The notes beneath the pieces are model-generated. The model saw only the letters and a list, made by a program, of their open reading frames with translations. It ran no database searches and was not told where the DNA came from. DNA of 54,361 nt, from contig JAHDKR010000113.1 of assembly GCA_018436785.1 (NCBI GenBank), positions 1-54,361 on the forward strand, in the 5' to 3' direction. Every line of letters begins with the position of its first letter. The first letter of the stretch is position 1. The position numbers and the translations under genes are program-made. Of this stretch, positions 27,326 to 35,366 are shown piece after piece. The stretch comes from Synergistaceae bacterium (GTDB lineage Bacteria > Synergistota > Synergistia > Synergistales > Aminobacteriaceae).

Positions 27326-27356
27326 TGTAGCTCTCCCATCCGTTCAGCGCATTTCC

Positions 27357-27572
27357 TCACGGCATGTCGCCAAGCTCGTCGTAGAGATCTTCCACAGCTT
27401 TCCGCGCGCAGAACGTCTCTTCTTCGTCAAGCTCCCACAGCACCCGGAGCGCCTTCCCCTCGGCCGCCCCCTCGGGCAGCCAGGAGACAGGTATCTCCAC
27501 GGCGAGCGACTCGTCGTCGCCGAGCAGAACGCGCGCTACCCCCTCATGCACCGAATCGATGAACGCCCTCAC
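27357..27572 (-). CDS. DUF3006-like small protein
   Basis: A 71-residue protein starting at a GTG that overlaps the metallo-hydrolase stop by four bases (GTGA). It matches the DUF3006 pattern: an N-terminal AFIDSVHEGVARVLLGDDE segment, a Leu-Pro-Glu-Gly turn (SWLPEGAAEGKAL) and an acidic C-terminal helix. Such proteins commonly follow a ComEC C-terminal-like hydrolase, as here. Function unknown. Longer frames begin inside the hydrolase gene and have no ribosome site. Confidence 0.75.
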   Translation of the reverse strand: MRAFIDSVHEGVARVLLGDDESLAVEIPVSWLPEGAAEGKALRVLWELDEEETFCARKAVEDLYDELGDMP

Positions 27573-28597
27573 TGAACGCACCTCCCGCACGGTCGGTATC
27601 CGGCTTTTACAGCTTCTTCCGCGCTTTTGAAGTACACACGGTTTCTCTCGGAAGGGAGACCGTCGCACGCGGATGTATGGAACACCCGGCTGGAACGGTT
27701 TCCTATATAGAAACGCACTTTCTCCTGACCGGACTTCTCCGATTCAAGGACTTTCCGAACGGTAAACTCGATTCCATCCGTCTCGACGACAACGTCGCCC
27801 CCGATCGTCGTGAACAGGTCGACGCCGGCCTCTTCCAGCAGCGCCACGGCTTCCCGGTGCGGGTGTCCGTACGGGTTCTCCGCGCCGCAGGAGATGATGG
27901 CCGCCTTCGGGCGGAGCATCGCGAGAAACCGTGCGTCCGTGCCGTTGTGCGAGCCGTGGTGCGCGACCTTAAGTACCGTCGTCTCGGGAAAGCGGCGGAC
28001 TGTACGCCGCTGTTCCGTCTCCATATCGGCCGCCAGCAGGAAGGAAACCTCGCCGAAGGAGAGACGGAGGACGATTGAGTTGTTGTTTACGTCGGCGTCG
28101 GTCCCATAGATCAGCTTCACGGGCGCCAGCACTTCAATGAGCACGCCCTGAAACTCCTCCGAAAATCCCGCCTTCGGCCGCCCGAAACGGATTTTCCGGT
28201 CAAGTACCGCCTGTAAGAAAAGCTGCTGCGTCCGTGTTCCGTGAACATACCCGCTGTCCCATACCTTGCCGACAGGGAAGGCGTCCAGAACGGCGAGCAT
28301 ACCGCCGATGTGGTCCGAGTGCGGGTGCGTCGCCACAAGGATGTCGATCTTTTCGGCGTCGAGCGAACGGAGCGTCTCGACGACCCTCGGACCGGCCTCG
28401 GCAGTTCCGGCGTCGACGAGCATCGTACCGCCATCCGGAAAAACGACGAAAATCGAATCCCCCTGCCCGACGTCGAGAACGCGCACCGTCAAAGCCGACG
28501 CGGAGGCCGCCTGTCCGAAGGCCGAAAGAAGCGCCGCCGCGCATAAGAGAAGGATAACGCTGAACCTCGTTCCTCTCTGAAGCGTTTCTGTTCTCAT
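27569..28597 (-). CDS. ComEC-like metallo-beta-lactamase hydrolase with C-terminal Cys domain
   Basis: A 342-residue exported protein (signal or anchor ~15-37, ILLLCAAALLSAFGQAASA). The metallo-beta-lactamase fold carries LDVGQGDS, THPHSDHIGG, VDAGT, HHGS and GHPH motifs in the order of the ComEC/Rec2 C-terminal hydrolase group. A C-terminal ~45-residue module (YIGNRSSRVFHTSAC, then PCGRC) resembles an Ada-type metal-binding domain found at the ends of extracellular nucleases. A role in degrading or handling external DNA or nucleotides is likely but unproven. It is followed by the DUF3006-like gene. Confidence 0.85.
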   Translation of the reverse strand: MRTETLQRGTRFSVILLLCAAALLSAFGQAASASALTVRVLDVGQGDSIFVVFPDGGTMLVDAGTAEAGPRVVETLRSLDAEKIDILVATHPHSDHIGGMLAVLDAFPVGKVWDSGYVHGTRTQQLFLQAVLDRKIRFGRPKAGFSEEFQGVLIEVLAPVKLIYGTDADVNNNSIVLRLSFGEVSFLLAADMETEQRRTVRRFPETTVLKVAHHGSHNGTDARFLAMLRPKAAIISCGAENPYGHPHREAVALLEEAGVDLFTTIGGDVVVETDGIEFTVRKVLESEKSGQEKVRFYIGNRSSRVFHTSACDGLPSERNRVYFKSAEEAVKAGYRPCGRCVQ

Positions 28598-28693
28598 TCT
28601 CAGTACACTCCTCTCTGTCGCGCCTTTCGCGGATGCCGCGTAGAGGCGTGCATACCATGATACATCATTTCCTCGCCCCCGGCCGAAAAACGC

Positions 28694-28722
28694 TTGCTCT
28701 TCGACGGTCGAGGCGCTACTCT
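28694..28722 (+). promoter_or_regulatory. Possible promoter of the Hsp70 pair
   Basis: -35 TTGCTC (28694-28699), 17-base spacer, -10 TACTCT (28717-28722), 34 bases before the ATG at 28756. Both boxes are imperfect. Confidence 0.35.
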
Positions 28723-28755
28723 ATTGGAATCAAGAGAAAAAGAGGGTGCGTTCTG

Positions 28756-29829
28756 ATGGGCAGGAGAAGAAAAACGCCTGTGATTACAACAAAAGAAGAA
28801 GAGGAGATCCGTCGTCGCGCCGTCGAAAAGGGAGTCAACGTCTACTTCGCGTACTTGCCGCCGAACGGCGTTCCGGAGCAGAGAGCCCTTGAAAGCGCCG
28901 TCCGGAGGGCCGAGGCTGCGGCGTCGGAGGAGCTGCTCCCTGCGCTTCTTGACTCCGTCGCCGACGAACCGCTCCCTCCGGAGCGGCGTTCGCTGCTTCT
29001 GCTGCGCATGGAAGAGCGCCTTCCCACGCTCATCCTTCCGGAGCCCGAGTTGCTCTCCGAGATTCCTCCACTTCGGGCGGCGGCGGCATCCGCTTTCGGA
29101 ACGATCGCCGGTATGGCGTTCTTGCCCGCGCTTACCTGGATTCTCCTCGGCAACCGGGCCGCGGGGGTCTTTATCGGGGCTCCGCTCGGCGCGCTCTTCG
29201 GAACCCTTGCGGCGCTCCTTCTCCCCCGGAGCCGGAAGCTGCTCCTGCTGCTGGCCGCCATTCTGGGGCTCGCGACCGTAAGAGAGGTCATCCGCTTCCT
29301 CAGCGGCGGCGCGATCTTCTTCAAGGGGTGGTCGCTTCTGCGCGAAAAGAGCGGGTCGCTGAAGGGGCTCGCGCTTTTCCCGCTGCTTTTCGCAACGCTC
29401 TTGCTCCTGGGAGCGCGCGAGACCCGTTTCGACCGGAAACGTCACGAGGAGTCCGTTCGCCGTGCCTTTGCATCATGGACCGAGGGGGCGGCGCGCGTCG
29501 CCCTGCTCGCGGCGTCGCCGTCCGCTCCTCTGCAGAAGGACGAAGAGGAGGCCATTCCGCTCCTCGCGTCGAGAATCCTCTCCCTTGAAGGCGCCTGCTG
29601 CGAAGACCTGACTGCGGGCGTCTCCGAGCTTGCCGCGGAGGTGCGCAACCTGGGCTACTCCGATGAGAATCCGGCCGTGCTCTTCCGATGGAATGAAGAG
29701 GCCGCGGGAAAATACACATCCTTCGGCGCGGTGGAGCCTGGCGATGCGGTGCGCGTGGAGCGAGAGCCGCTCTTCCGGAACGGCGAACTGCTGGCGAAGG
29801 GGCTCGTCAGAAAGGTGCGGCGCTCATGA
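28756..29829 (+). CDS. Membrane protein paired with an Hsp70-type ATPase
   Basis: A 357-residue protein I cannot assign. It starts at ATG 28756 (GAGGGTG seven bases ahead). Residues ~1-110 are soluble with a basic N-terminus. Three or four hydrophobic spans follow in ~115-190 (GTIAGMAFLPALTWILLG, VFIGAPLGALFGTLAALLL, LLLLLAAILGLATV) and one near 205-228 (LALFPLLFATLLLLG). The soluble C-terminal ~130 residues end in a Tyr/Phe and Gly-rich region (KYTSFGAVEPGDAVRVEREP, then NGELLAKGLVRKV) that looks like a beta domain; the pairing could mirror GrpE, but I cannot show homology. The stop overlaps the Hsp70 ATG by four bases. Confidence 0.7.
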   Translation: MGRRRKTPVITTKEEEEIRRRAVEKGVNVYFAYLPPNGVPEQRALESAVRRAEAAASEELLPALLDSVADEPLPPERRSLLLLRMEERLPTLILPEPELLSEIPPLRAAAASAFGTIAGMAFLPALTWILLGNRAAGVFIGAPLGALFGTLAALLLPRSRKLLLLLAAILGLATVREVIRFLSGGAIFFKGWSLLREKSGSLKGLALFPLLFATLLLLGARETRFDRKRHEESVRRAFASWTEGAARVALLAASPSAPLQKDEEEAIPLLASRILSLEGACCEDLTAGVSELAAEVRNLGYSDENPAVLFRWNEEAAGKYTSFGAVEPGDAVRVEREPLFRNGELLAKGLVRKVRRS

Positions 29830-31850
29830 TCACGAAGCCGGTTCTTGGCGTTGACTTCGGCACCACGAAGACGTATCTCTCAAAGTGCCCCGGGGACGAT
29901 CCGTCGCCGACGAGCGTGGATTTCGGCGACGGAAGGGACGGCGTTCCTTCCGCCATCCTCTACCGGAAGGAGAAGGAACCGCTTATCGGCCAGAGCGCGC
30001 TCGACGAGTACGGCGAGGCGACCGCATGGGAGCGCGCCTCGTTCCGCCTTGTCACCAACTTCAAGGCGGATCTTGCACGTTCCGAGGAGGCTCGCGCAGC
30101 GGCAAGCGACTTCCTCTCCGCGCTCCTCGCCGACGCGCGGAAGCAGCGGCTTGATGTGGAGCCGACGACGCGGCGCGTCCTCTTCGGCATTCCCAGCGAA
30201 GCGAACGACGCATTCCGGGCCGCTCTGGAGGCAACCGCCGAAAGAGCGGGTTTCGGCGCGCCGTTTCTCGTCGACGAACCGAAGGGAGCGCTGCTCTACC
30301 ACATGAAGCAGCGCGACATTTCGGTGGACAAGGCGCTCGGCGGCGTGCTCGTCGCGGACTTCGGGGGGGGGACGTGCGACTTCGCCTTCCTCGAGGGGGG
30401 GCGCGTCGTCCGTTCGTGGGGGGATATGCTGCTCGGCGGACGGCTCTTCGACGATCTCTTCTTCCAGTGGCTGTGCGACCAGAATCCGGGGCTAGACGCC
30501 GAACTGGAGGCGCAGGGATCGGCCTACTTCGTCCAGTCCCACCTCTGCCGGGAGGTCAAGGAGTTCTTTTCGCGCTCGATGGCGCGCGACCGGGGCGAGC
30601 CGGTATCGAAAGTGCTCGCCGGGTACGGCAGGCTGACCGACCTGACCTGGGAGGAGTTTCTTCGCAGAGGCGCCTCCTACACCCCATCGCGCCCCTTCAT
30701 CGAATTCTCCAAGGGGATTCTCCCCGAGCTGCGCGGGCGCGCCCGTTCGACGGCGTGGAACTTCCTCGCGCACAACGGAGGGGAGCCGCTCCAAGGGCAG
30801 AAACTCGACCTCTTCGGCTGGTTCCGCGAGTGCCTCCGCTCCGGCCTTGAAGAGGGGAAGATAGAACGCGAGCGAATTTCGCTGGTCATTCTGGCCGGCG
30901 GAAGCAGCCTCTGGCCGTTCGTCGGAGAGATCCTGCGCGAAGAAATCCCCCTGCGGGAGGAGCGCGCCCTGGTGCGCAGCGACCGGCCGTACGCCGTGAT
31001 CGCCCAGGGAATTTCGCTGCTTCCCGCGCTCAAAAAGCGCTTCGCCCGCGCGCGCCAATCGCTCCAGAACGAACTCCCCGACTTCCTGGAGAACCGCCTG
31101 GGCGCGCTGACGGCGAACCGCGTTGCAGCGCTGGAGGAGAAGATGGCCTCGCTCGCCGTCGACATCTTCTTCCGCAAGGAGGTCGTCCCCCTTCTGCTGG
31201 AGTTCCGGAAGCAGGGCGGCTCGCTGGCACTCCTCCGGAAGCGCATCGACGAGCGGACCGCCGCCGCCGAGCCTCTCGCCCGCGAACATCTCGCCCGGCT
31301 CGCTCCGCGCTTTCTTGAAGGGCTTCGGGAGGAGGTACGCGACCTGCTCGCGGAATGGTTCGCGTCGCACGGCGTCGCCCTTCCGCGGAAAGACCTCGCG
31401 TTCGTTCTCCCGGACGAACTCTCGGAGCCTATGCTCCGGGTGCGGACTCCCGCGGCGGACGGTATGCTCGACGTCGTCGGAACGGCCGTCGGCGGACTGC
31501 TGACGGCGGGCGCGGCGATGCTCTGCGGAGGATCGAGCACCGCGCTCATCACGGCGGGACCTATCGGCCTCGCGGCGGGCGCAATTCTGGGAGCCTCCGC
31601 AGGGTGGATGCTGCTTCGCTACGGCAAGGCGAGGATGAAGGAGACGGCGGAACGGATGAAGCTGCCGGCTCTCCTTGCTGCCTTCATGATCGACGAAAAG
31701 CGCATCGCGGATCTGGAGAATGACCTGTCCGACGCGCTGGCCGATCACCTGGAGCGCCGCTTCGTCCCGCTGAAACGGGAGCTCGACGAACGCATTCGGA
31801 CGCTCGTGCGGGACGAGATCAGGGCGCTCAACGAGATCAACAGCTTTTAG
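29826..31850 (+). CDS. Membrane-associated Hsp70-like protein
   Basis: A 674-residue protein. Residues ~1-400 form an actin/Hsp70 ATPase: LGVDFGTTKTYLSK (phosphate 1), VLVADFGGGTCDFAF (phosphate 2) and LVILAGGSSLWPFVG (adenosine). There is no recognisable substrate-binding beta domain. A helical region (~410-540) is followed by a Gly/Ala-rich hydrophobic hairpin (~548-598: GTAVGGLLTAGAAML, GPIGLAAGAILGASAGWMLL) and an amphipathic coiled-coil tail. This makes a membrane-inserting Hsp70-like machine, coupled to the preceding membrane protein. The 3' end overlaps the convergent decarboxylase stop by 3-4 bases. Function unknown. Confidence 0.88.
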   Translation: MITKPVLGVDFGTTKTYLSKCPGDDPSPTSVDFGDGRDGVPSAILYRKEKEPLIGQSALDEYGEATAWERASFRLVTNFKADLARSEEARAAASDFLSALLADARKQRLDVEPTTRRVLFGIPSEANDAFRAALEATAERAGFGAPFLVDEPKGALLYHMKQRDISVDKALGGVLVADFGGGTCDFAFLEGGRVVRSWGDMLLGGRLFDDLFFQWLCDQNPGLDAELEAQGSAYFVQSHLCREVKEFFSRSMARDRGEPVSKVLAGYGRLTDLTWEEFLRRGASYTPSRPFIEFSKGILPELRGRARSTAWNFLAHNGGEPLQGQKLDLFGWFRECLRSGLEEGKIERERISLVILAGGSSLWPFVGEILREEIPLREERALVRSDRPYAVIAQGISLLPALKKRFARARQSLQNELPDFLENRLGALTANRVAALEEKMASLAVDIFFRKEVVPLLLEFRKQGGSLALLRKRIDERTAAAEPLAREHLARLAPRFLEGLREEVRDLLAEWFASHGVALPRKDLAFVLPDELSEPMLRVRTPAADGMLDVVGTAVGGLLTAGAAMLCGGSSTALITAGPIGLAAGAILGASAGWMLLRYGKARMKETAERMKLPALLAAFMIDEKRIADLENDLSDALADHLERRFVPLKRELDERIRTLVRDEIRALNEINSF

Positions 31851-33691
31851 CTCTCGTAGAGCCGCCGTATCGCCCGCTCCATCGACTTCATAAAGTTCCC
31901 CCAGTAAATCTCGTAGGTGGTGTTGTTCACCAGGTAGGGGGTGAGGATGCACGAGCGGAGAACGTAGACGCTTCCGCAGCTCCTCCACTCCCTCTCCTCG
32001 ATGCCGAAGCGTTCCACGAAGGAGCGCGGCGCGTCCCCGTACTCTTCTTCCGTCAGCGAGGTCTTCGACGTGATGAAGTCGCTGATGTAGAGCGGTCCCG
32101 ATTTGTAGGAGCACTGCTCGTAGATCGCCTGGTTCAGACGATTCATCTCCTCCAGGCTGCCGTTGCCGATCTCATGGAAGGCGTAGACGACGATGTTGAG
32201 ATCGGGACGGGTCAGCGGAAGCGCCTCGAAACGACGACCGCCGACCTCCAGCGGCGTGCTGTCCAGAATTGATTGATGGAAGCGGAAGGCGCCCTCGATG
32301 CTGCTCTCGATAATCCTCCCGTAACCGTTCGCGTTCAGCGGCACCACCCGGTGCGCCATCCAGACCGCCGCCACCGCCGCGCCCGGCTTGGACCCCTCCA
32401 GGATATAGCTCCCGAGGAGCATCGGGTTGTCGTCCCCCTTCTCGAAGACGTATGCGGCGAAGTAGGAGATCAGGTCGATAACGCGCCGGTCGGCGGCGAC
32501 GATCGCGCCCGCGGAGTACGGGATGTAGCCCAGTTTGTGCGGATCGACCGTGATCGAGTCGGCGCTGCTCATTGCCTTGAACGCCTCGTACACTTCCGGA
32601 ACCAGCCAGCCTCCGTGCCCCACGTCCGCATGCGTCTTCTTTATCTCGTCGTACTCCATAAACCGATTCTCCTCGTCGAGAAAGAGCGCCCGCGCGTAGC
32701 CGCCGTATGCGGCGTCCACGTGCAGGTAGAAGAAAACGCCTTTTTCGGCGTACCGTTCGCGCAGCCGGACGATTTCGTGCACCTCGTCCACCGCTCCCTC
32801 CTCGGTGCTGCCGACGACCGCCACCACGGCGAGGACGGGGCGTTTTTGCGCGGCCAGCGAGTCGATGATGCCTTCGAGCGCACGAACGTCCATCCGGTAG
32901 TCGTCGCGCACCGGAACTGGAATCAGGTTCTCCCGGCCGATGCCGAAGATGTCCGCCGCCTTGGCCCACGAGTAGTGCTTCGACTCGGGAACCAGCAGAA
33001 CGCCGAGATCGCGCCCGGCCATCCCCGTCCCCCGGACGGACCTGTCGCGTACCTCGTCGAAGCGGCCGCGCTCCCTGGCCCTGTCCACCAGGTCGAGCAC
33101 GTCCTTCACGGGCAGGTTCATGAGACGCCAATCGTCCAGGCCCTCGACAAGCTCAGGCATGCAGTCGCGGATCGCGTGCGGAATGGAGGCGAGGTTGCGC
33201 GCCAGCCAGACACCTTCGTAGTTGGCGACCGTGCCGCCCGAGGTGATATGCCCCCACGCCTTCTGCGGATCGTACCCCATCAGCGCGGCGAGCTGACGCC
33301 CCGTCTCGATCTCCAGCGCGGTCGTCGCCGGGGAGCCCTCGTAGGCGCAGTTGTTCGGGTTGTACAGAAGCGTGAGCATGTACCCCAGGTTGGCCGCGAT
33401 GAGCGTGTCGGCGTTCATGTGCCCCAGATAGCGCGGCGAAAACCACGGGTTGGAGCTGACCTGAAGGTTTCCCGCCAGCTCGATGAGCGCCTCTCGCGTA
33501 TTCTGGAGCGTCCTCGCGAAGTCCGGCCGCGCCTTCTCCTCTTCCGTGACCACAAGGGGATCCTCGGGGTGGAAAAAACGCCGCCACTCCGCATGATCGT
33601 CCATCAGGTAGACGAGCATCTGTTTGAAGAAGTCGTAGTTTTCGGCCTTGGGCCCCAGAAACAGCGCATTGAAATTGATAGGCTCGGTCAT
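31847..33691 (-). CDS. Tyrosine/aromatic L-amino-acid decarboxylase-like enzyme
   Basis: A 614-residue PLP enzyme. The lysine lies in SITVDPHKLGYIPYSAGAI; HVDAAYGGYARAL, TSGGTVANYEG and GSTEEGAVDEV are the other cofactor motifs. The C-terminal FAAYVFEKGDDNPMLLGSYI and LEGSKPGA stretches closely resemble lactic-acid-bacteria tyrosine decarboxylases of about 620 residues, rather than the shorter glutamate decarboxylases. It would convert tyrosine to tyramine (or a related amine) and consume a proton. ATG 33691 has AAGGAT upstream but the spacing is long; a much longer frame upstream has no start signal. No tyrosine/tyramine antiporter neighbours it. Confidence 0.88.
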   Translation of the reverse strand: MTEPINFNALFLGPKAENYDFFKQMLVYLMDDHAEWRRFFHPEDPLVVTEEEKARPDFARTLQNTREALIELAGNLQVSSNPWFSPRYLGHMNADTLIAANLGYMLTLLYNPNNCAYEGSPATTALEIETGRQLAALMGYDPQKAWGHITSGGTVANYEGVWLARNLASIPHAIRDCMPELVEGLDDWRLMNLPVKDVLDLVDRARERGRFDEVRDRSVRGTGMAGRDLGVLLVPESKHYSWAKAADIFGIGRENLIPVPVRDDYRMDVRALEGIIDSLAAQKRPVLAVVAVVGSTEEGAVDEVHEIVRLRERYAEKGVFFYLHVDAAYGGYARALFLDEENRFMEYDEIKKTHADVGHGGWLVPEVYEAFKAMSSADSITVDPHKLGYIPYSAGAIVAADRRVIDLISYFAAYVFEKGDDNPMLLGSYILEGSKPGAAVAAVWMAHRVVPLNANGYGRIIESSIEGAFRFHQSILDSTPLEVGGRRFEALPLTRPDLNIVVYAFHEIGNGSLEEMNRLNQAIYEQCSYKSGPLYISDFITSKTSLTEEEYGDAPRSFVERFGIEEREWRSCGSVYVLRSCILTPYLVNNTTYEIYWGNFMKSMERAIRRLYES

Positions 33692-33785
33692 CGATTCGCC
33701 ATCCTTTCCGCGGGGGAGGTACGCGCCTGTACTCGCCGGCTCATTCGTCCAGCCAGGTGCAGGCTCGTCTCCGTTTCGTACCGAG

Positions 33786-33816
33786 ATGATACACCGTAAC
33801 GCCGTGTCAAAGTCAA
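33786..33816 (-). promoter_or_regulatory. Promoter of the decarboxylase gene
   Basis: On the minus strand -35 TTGACT (33816-33811) and -10 TATCAT (33791-33786), spacer 19 bases. A second TTGACA nearby is too close. The ATG is 95 bases from the -10, so a leader is expected. Confidence 0.4.
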
Positions 33817-33864
33817 GAGCGCGCGCCCCACACCCCGCTTCATTTCGGACAATCGTTTCTTCGT

Positions 33865-33892
33865 TTGACCTGACGGCCTTTTCGGGTATCAT
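33865..33892 (+). promoter_or_regulatory. Promoter of the YbaK/ProX-type gene
   Basis: -35 TTGACC (33865-33870), 16-base spacer, -10 TATCAT (33887-33892), 68 bases before the ATG. It faces away from the decarboxylase promoter in the same intergenic region. Confidence 0.55.
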
Positions 33893-33959
33893 AGACGCGG
33901 TTCTTTCAGCAGGAATAGAAGCAACAACCTGAGATCTCTCAAACAAGGAAGGTGCTGCA

Positions 33960-34487
33960 ATGCGAAGCGTCGCCGAGAAGCGTGAATCACGGGAAGCGGT
34001 CTGCCGGAAGCTCGACGAGATGGGAATCCCCTACGAGATGATCGAGCACGAGGCGGCCTACACCGTCGAGGACATGGACCGCGTGGGGTTCGACGAGAAG
34101 ACGACCGTCTGCAAGAACCTCTTCGTCCGCGACCAGAAGAAGAAGGCGACCCACTGGCTCGTCGTGCTGCTCAAAGACAAGCGGGCCGACCTGGACAGCC
34201 TTGCGGAGCAGCTGGGGACGAAACACCTCAGCTTCGCCTCCGCGGACCGTCTCAAGAAATACCTCGGCCTCGCCCAGGGCGAAGTCACGCCCCTCGGCGT
34301 GCTCAACGACGCAGCCCACGAGGTCATCGTCGTCTTCGACAAGGACCTTATAGGCAGGGAACGTCTGGGCGTGCACCCGAACGACAACAGCGCGACGCTC
34401 CTCCTGTCGTTCGAGGACATCAGACGGTTCGTCGAGCGGAACGGCAATACTGTGCGGTACGTTACGTTGAAAGCGGAGACGGCGTAG
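33960..34487 (+). CDS. YbaK/ProX-type aminoacyl-tRNA deacylase
   Basis: A 175-residue trans-editing hydrolase. Its YbaK fold shows KNLFVRDQKKKATHWLVVL, where the first lysine is catalytic, LSFASADRLKKYLG, GEVTPLGVLNDAA and HPNDNSATLLLS. Members such as PrdX/ProXp clear mischarged Ala-tRNA(Pro) or Cys-tRNA(Pro). Which amino acid this one removes is not readable. AAGGAAGG lies ahead of the ATG. It stands alone, between the divergent decarboxylase and a bidirectional terminator. Confidence 0.88.
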   Translation: MRSVAEKRESREAVCRKLDEMGIPYEMIEHEAAYTVEDMDRVGFDEKTTVCKNLFVRDQKKKATHWLVVLLKDKRADLDSLAEQLGTKHLSFASADRLKKYLGLAQGEVTPLGVLNDAAHEVIVVFDKDLIGRERLGVHPNDNSATLLLSFEDIRRFVERNGNTVRYVTLKAETA

Positions 34488-34550
34488 CGCGCAACGAAAA
34501 ACCCCGCTTCGGAACCTGCCCGCCGCATTCCTCCGTTCTCCGGAACAAAC

Positions 34551-34585
34551 AAACCGGGAGCCCGAAATTCAGGGCTCCCGGTTTT
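34551..34585. terminator. Bidirectional terminator
   Basis: A perfect 13-bp stem, AAACCGGGAGCCC (34551-34563) with GGGCTCCCGGTTT (34572-34584), has an 8-base loop. It has TTTT on the plus strand and a T-rich flank on the minus strand, serving both the deacylase and the aldolase genes. Confidence 0.85.
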
Positions 34586-34607
34586 CATGCGTATTTTTCC
34601 GAACGGT

Positions 34608-35348
34608 TCAGGCCCGCTGGCCGTACGTCTTGAACTTCTCCAGCGCGACATTCATGTCCTCTTCGCTCAGTATGACGGGGTCGCCCACGCTCTTCGCGCG
34701 CCAGTAGAGCTCGCAGACGAATTCGATCTCCTCGGCGGCGTTGAAGGCGTACTGCATGTTCGGCCCGGCGGCGAGAAGGCCGTGATTGCCCAGAAGGACG
34801 GCGTACCGCCCCTTCATCCCGTCGCGCGCGATCTCCGCCAGCTCCTGCGATCCGAACGGCGCGTAGGGGGTGCACCGGACGTCGTCTCCTCTAGCGCTAG
34901 ATGCATGCGCACTAAGCGACTGACACGACTCCTTACTCGCTTCGCTCGTGTTCGTCGGTCCTCTGCTTACAGCGTATCCGATCAGGTAGTGGAGCGCCGG
35001 AAGGCTCCAGTGGAGGCAGGCGAGCGTCGTTGCGTAGGTGGAGTGCGCGTGGACGACGGCGTTGATGTCCTCCCTGTCCACGTAGAGCAGCCGATGCATA
35101 TCCATCTCGCTCGACGGCCTTCTCTCCCCGTCGACGGTCTTCCCGTCGAGGTCGAGGACGACGACGTCCTCCGGCTGCATCGCGAAATAGTCCATCCCGC
35201 TCGGGCTGATCGCGAAGAGCCTCTTCTCCCTGTCCAGCGCGCTGATGTTGCCGCCGGTCCCCTTGGTCAGCTTATGGGTCGCCAGCATCCTGCAGTGTTC
35301 CACAACAAGTTCACGCTCACGCCGGAGCAGCATTCGTCGTTCCTCCAT
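34608..35348 (-). CDS. Class II aldolase/adducin family protein (FucA-like) with in-frame insertion
   Basis: A 246-residue protein of the L-fuculose-phosphate aldolase type. Features are GTGGNISALD, SPSGMDYFAM, PSSEMDMHRLLY, VHAHSTYATTLA and HYLIGYA, with metal ligands in the HAH motif and in GNHGLLAAG. Between IGYA and CTPYAPFGS, where FucA has a short GG turn, there is a 24-residue insert (RGPTNTSEASKESCQS...). The insert coincides with a 72-nt repeat-flanked DNA element. Activity may survive as the insert falls in a loop near but not within the metal site. ATG 35348 lies beside the convergent-looking Synergist-CTERM gene, which ends 18 bases upstream on the same strand. Confidence 0.82.
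   Translation of the reverse strand: MEERRMLLRRERELVVEHCRMLATHKLTKGTGGNISALDREKRLFAISPSGMDYFAMQPEDVVVLDLDGKTVDGERRPSSEMDMHRLLYVDREDINAVVHAHSTYATTLACLHWSLPALHYLIGYAVSRGPTNTSEASKESCQSLSAHASSARGDDVRCTPYAPFGSQELAEIARDGMKGRYAVLLGNHGLLAAGPNMQYAFNAAEEIEFVCELYWRAKSVGDPVILSEEDMNVALEKFKTYGQRA
34887..34964. mobile_element. 72-nt in-frame palindrome-rich insertion in the aldolase gene
   Basis: TCCTCT at 34887-34892 and again at 34959-34964 bracket the element as 72-base-spaced direct repeats. Inside are the palindrome CTAGCGCTAG (34891-34900) and a hairpin ACACGA (34923-34928)/TCGTGT (34946-34951). It adds 24 codons without stops and interrupts a conserved turn. The general form is that of an ORF-inserted palindromic element; I have no evidence for a name or a second exact copy here. 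Confidence 0.55.
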
Positions 35349-35366
35349 TGAAATACAAGCGAAGGC

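Noticed and set aside
33692..33946. Long N-terminal extension of the decarboxylase
   Set aside because: It crosses the promoter region and its composition differs; the family starts near 33691.
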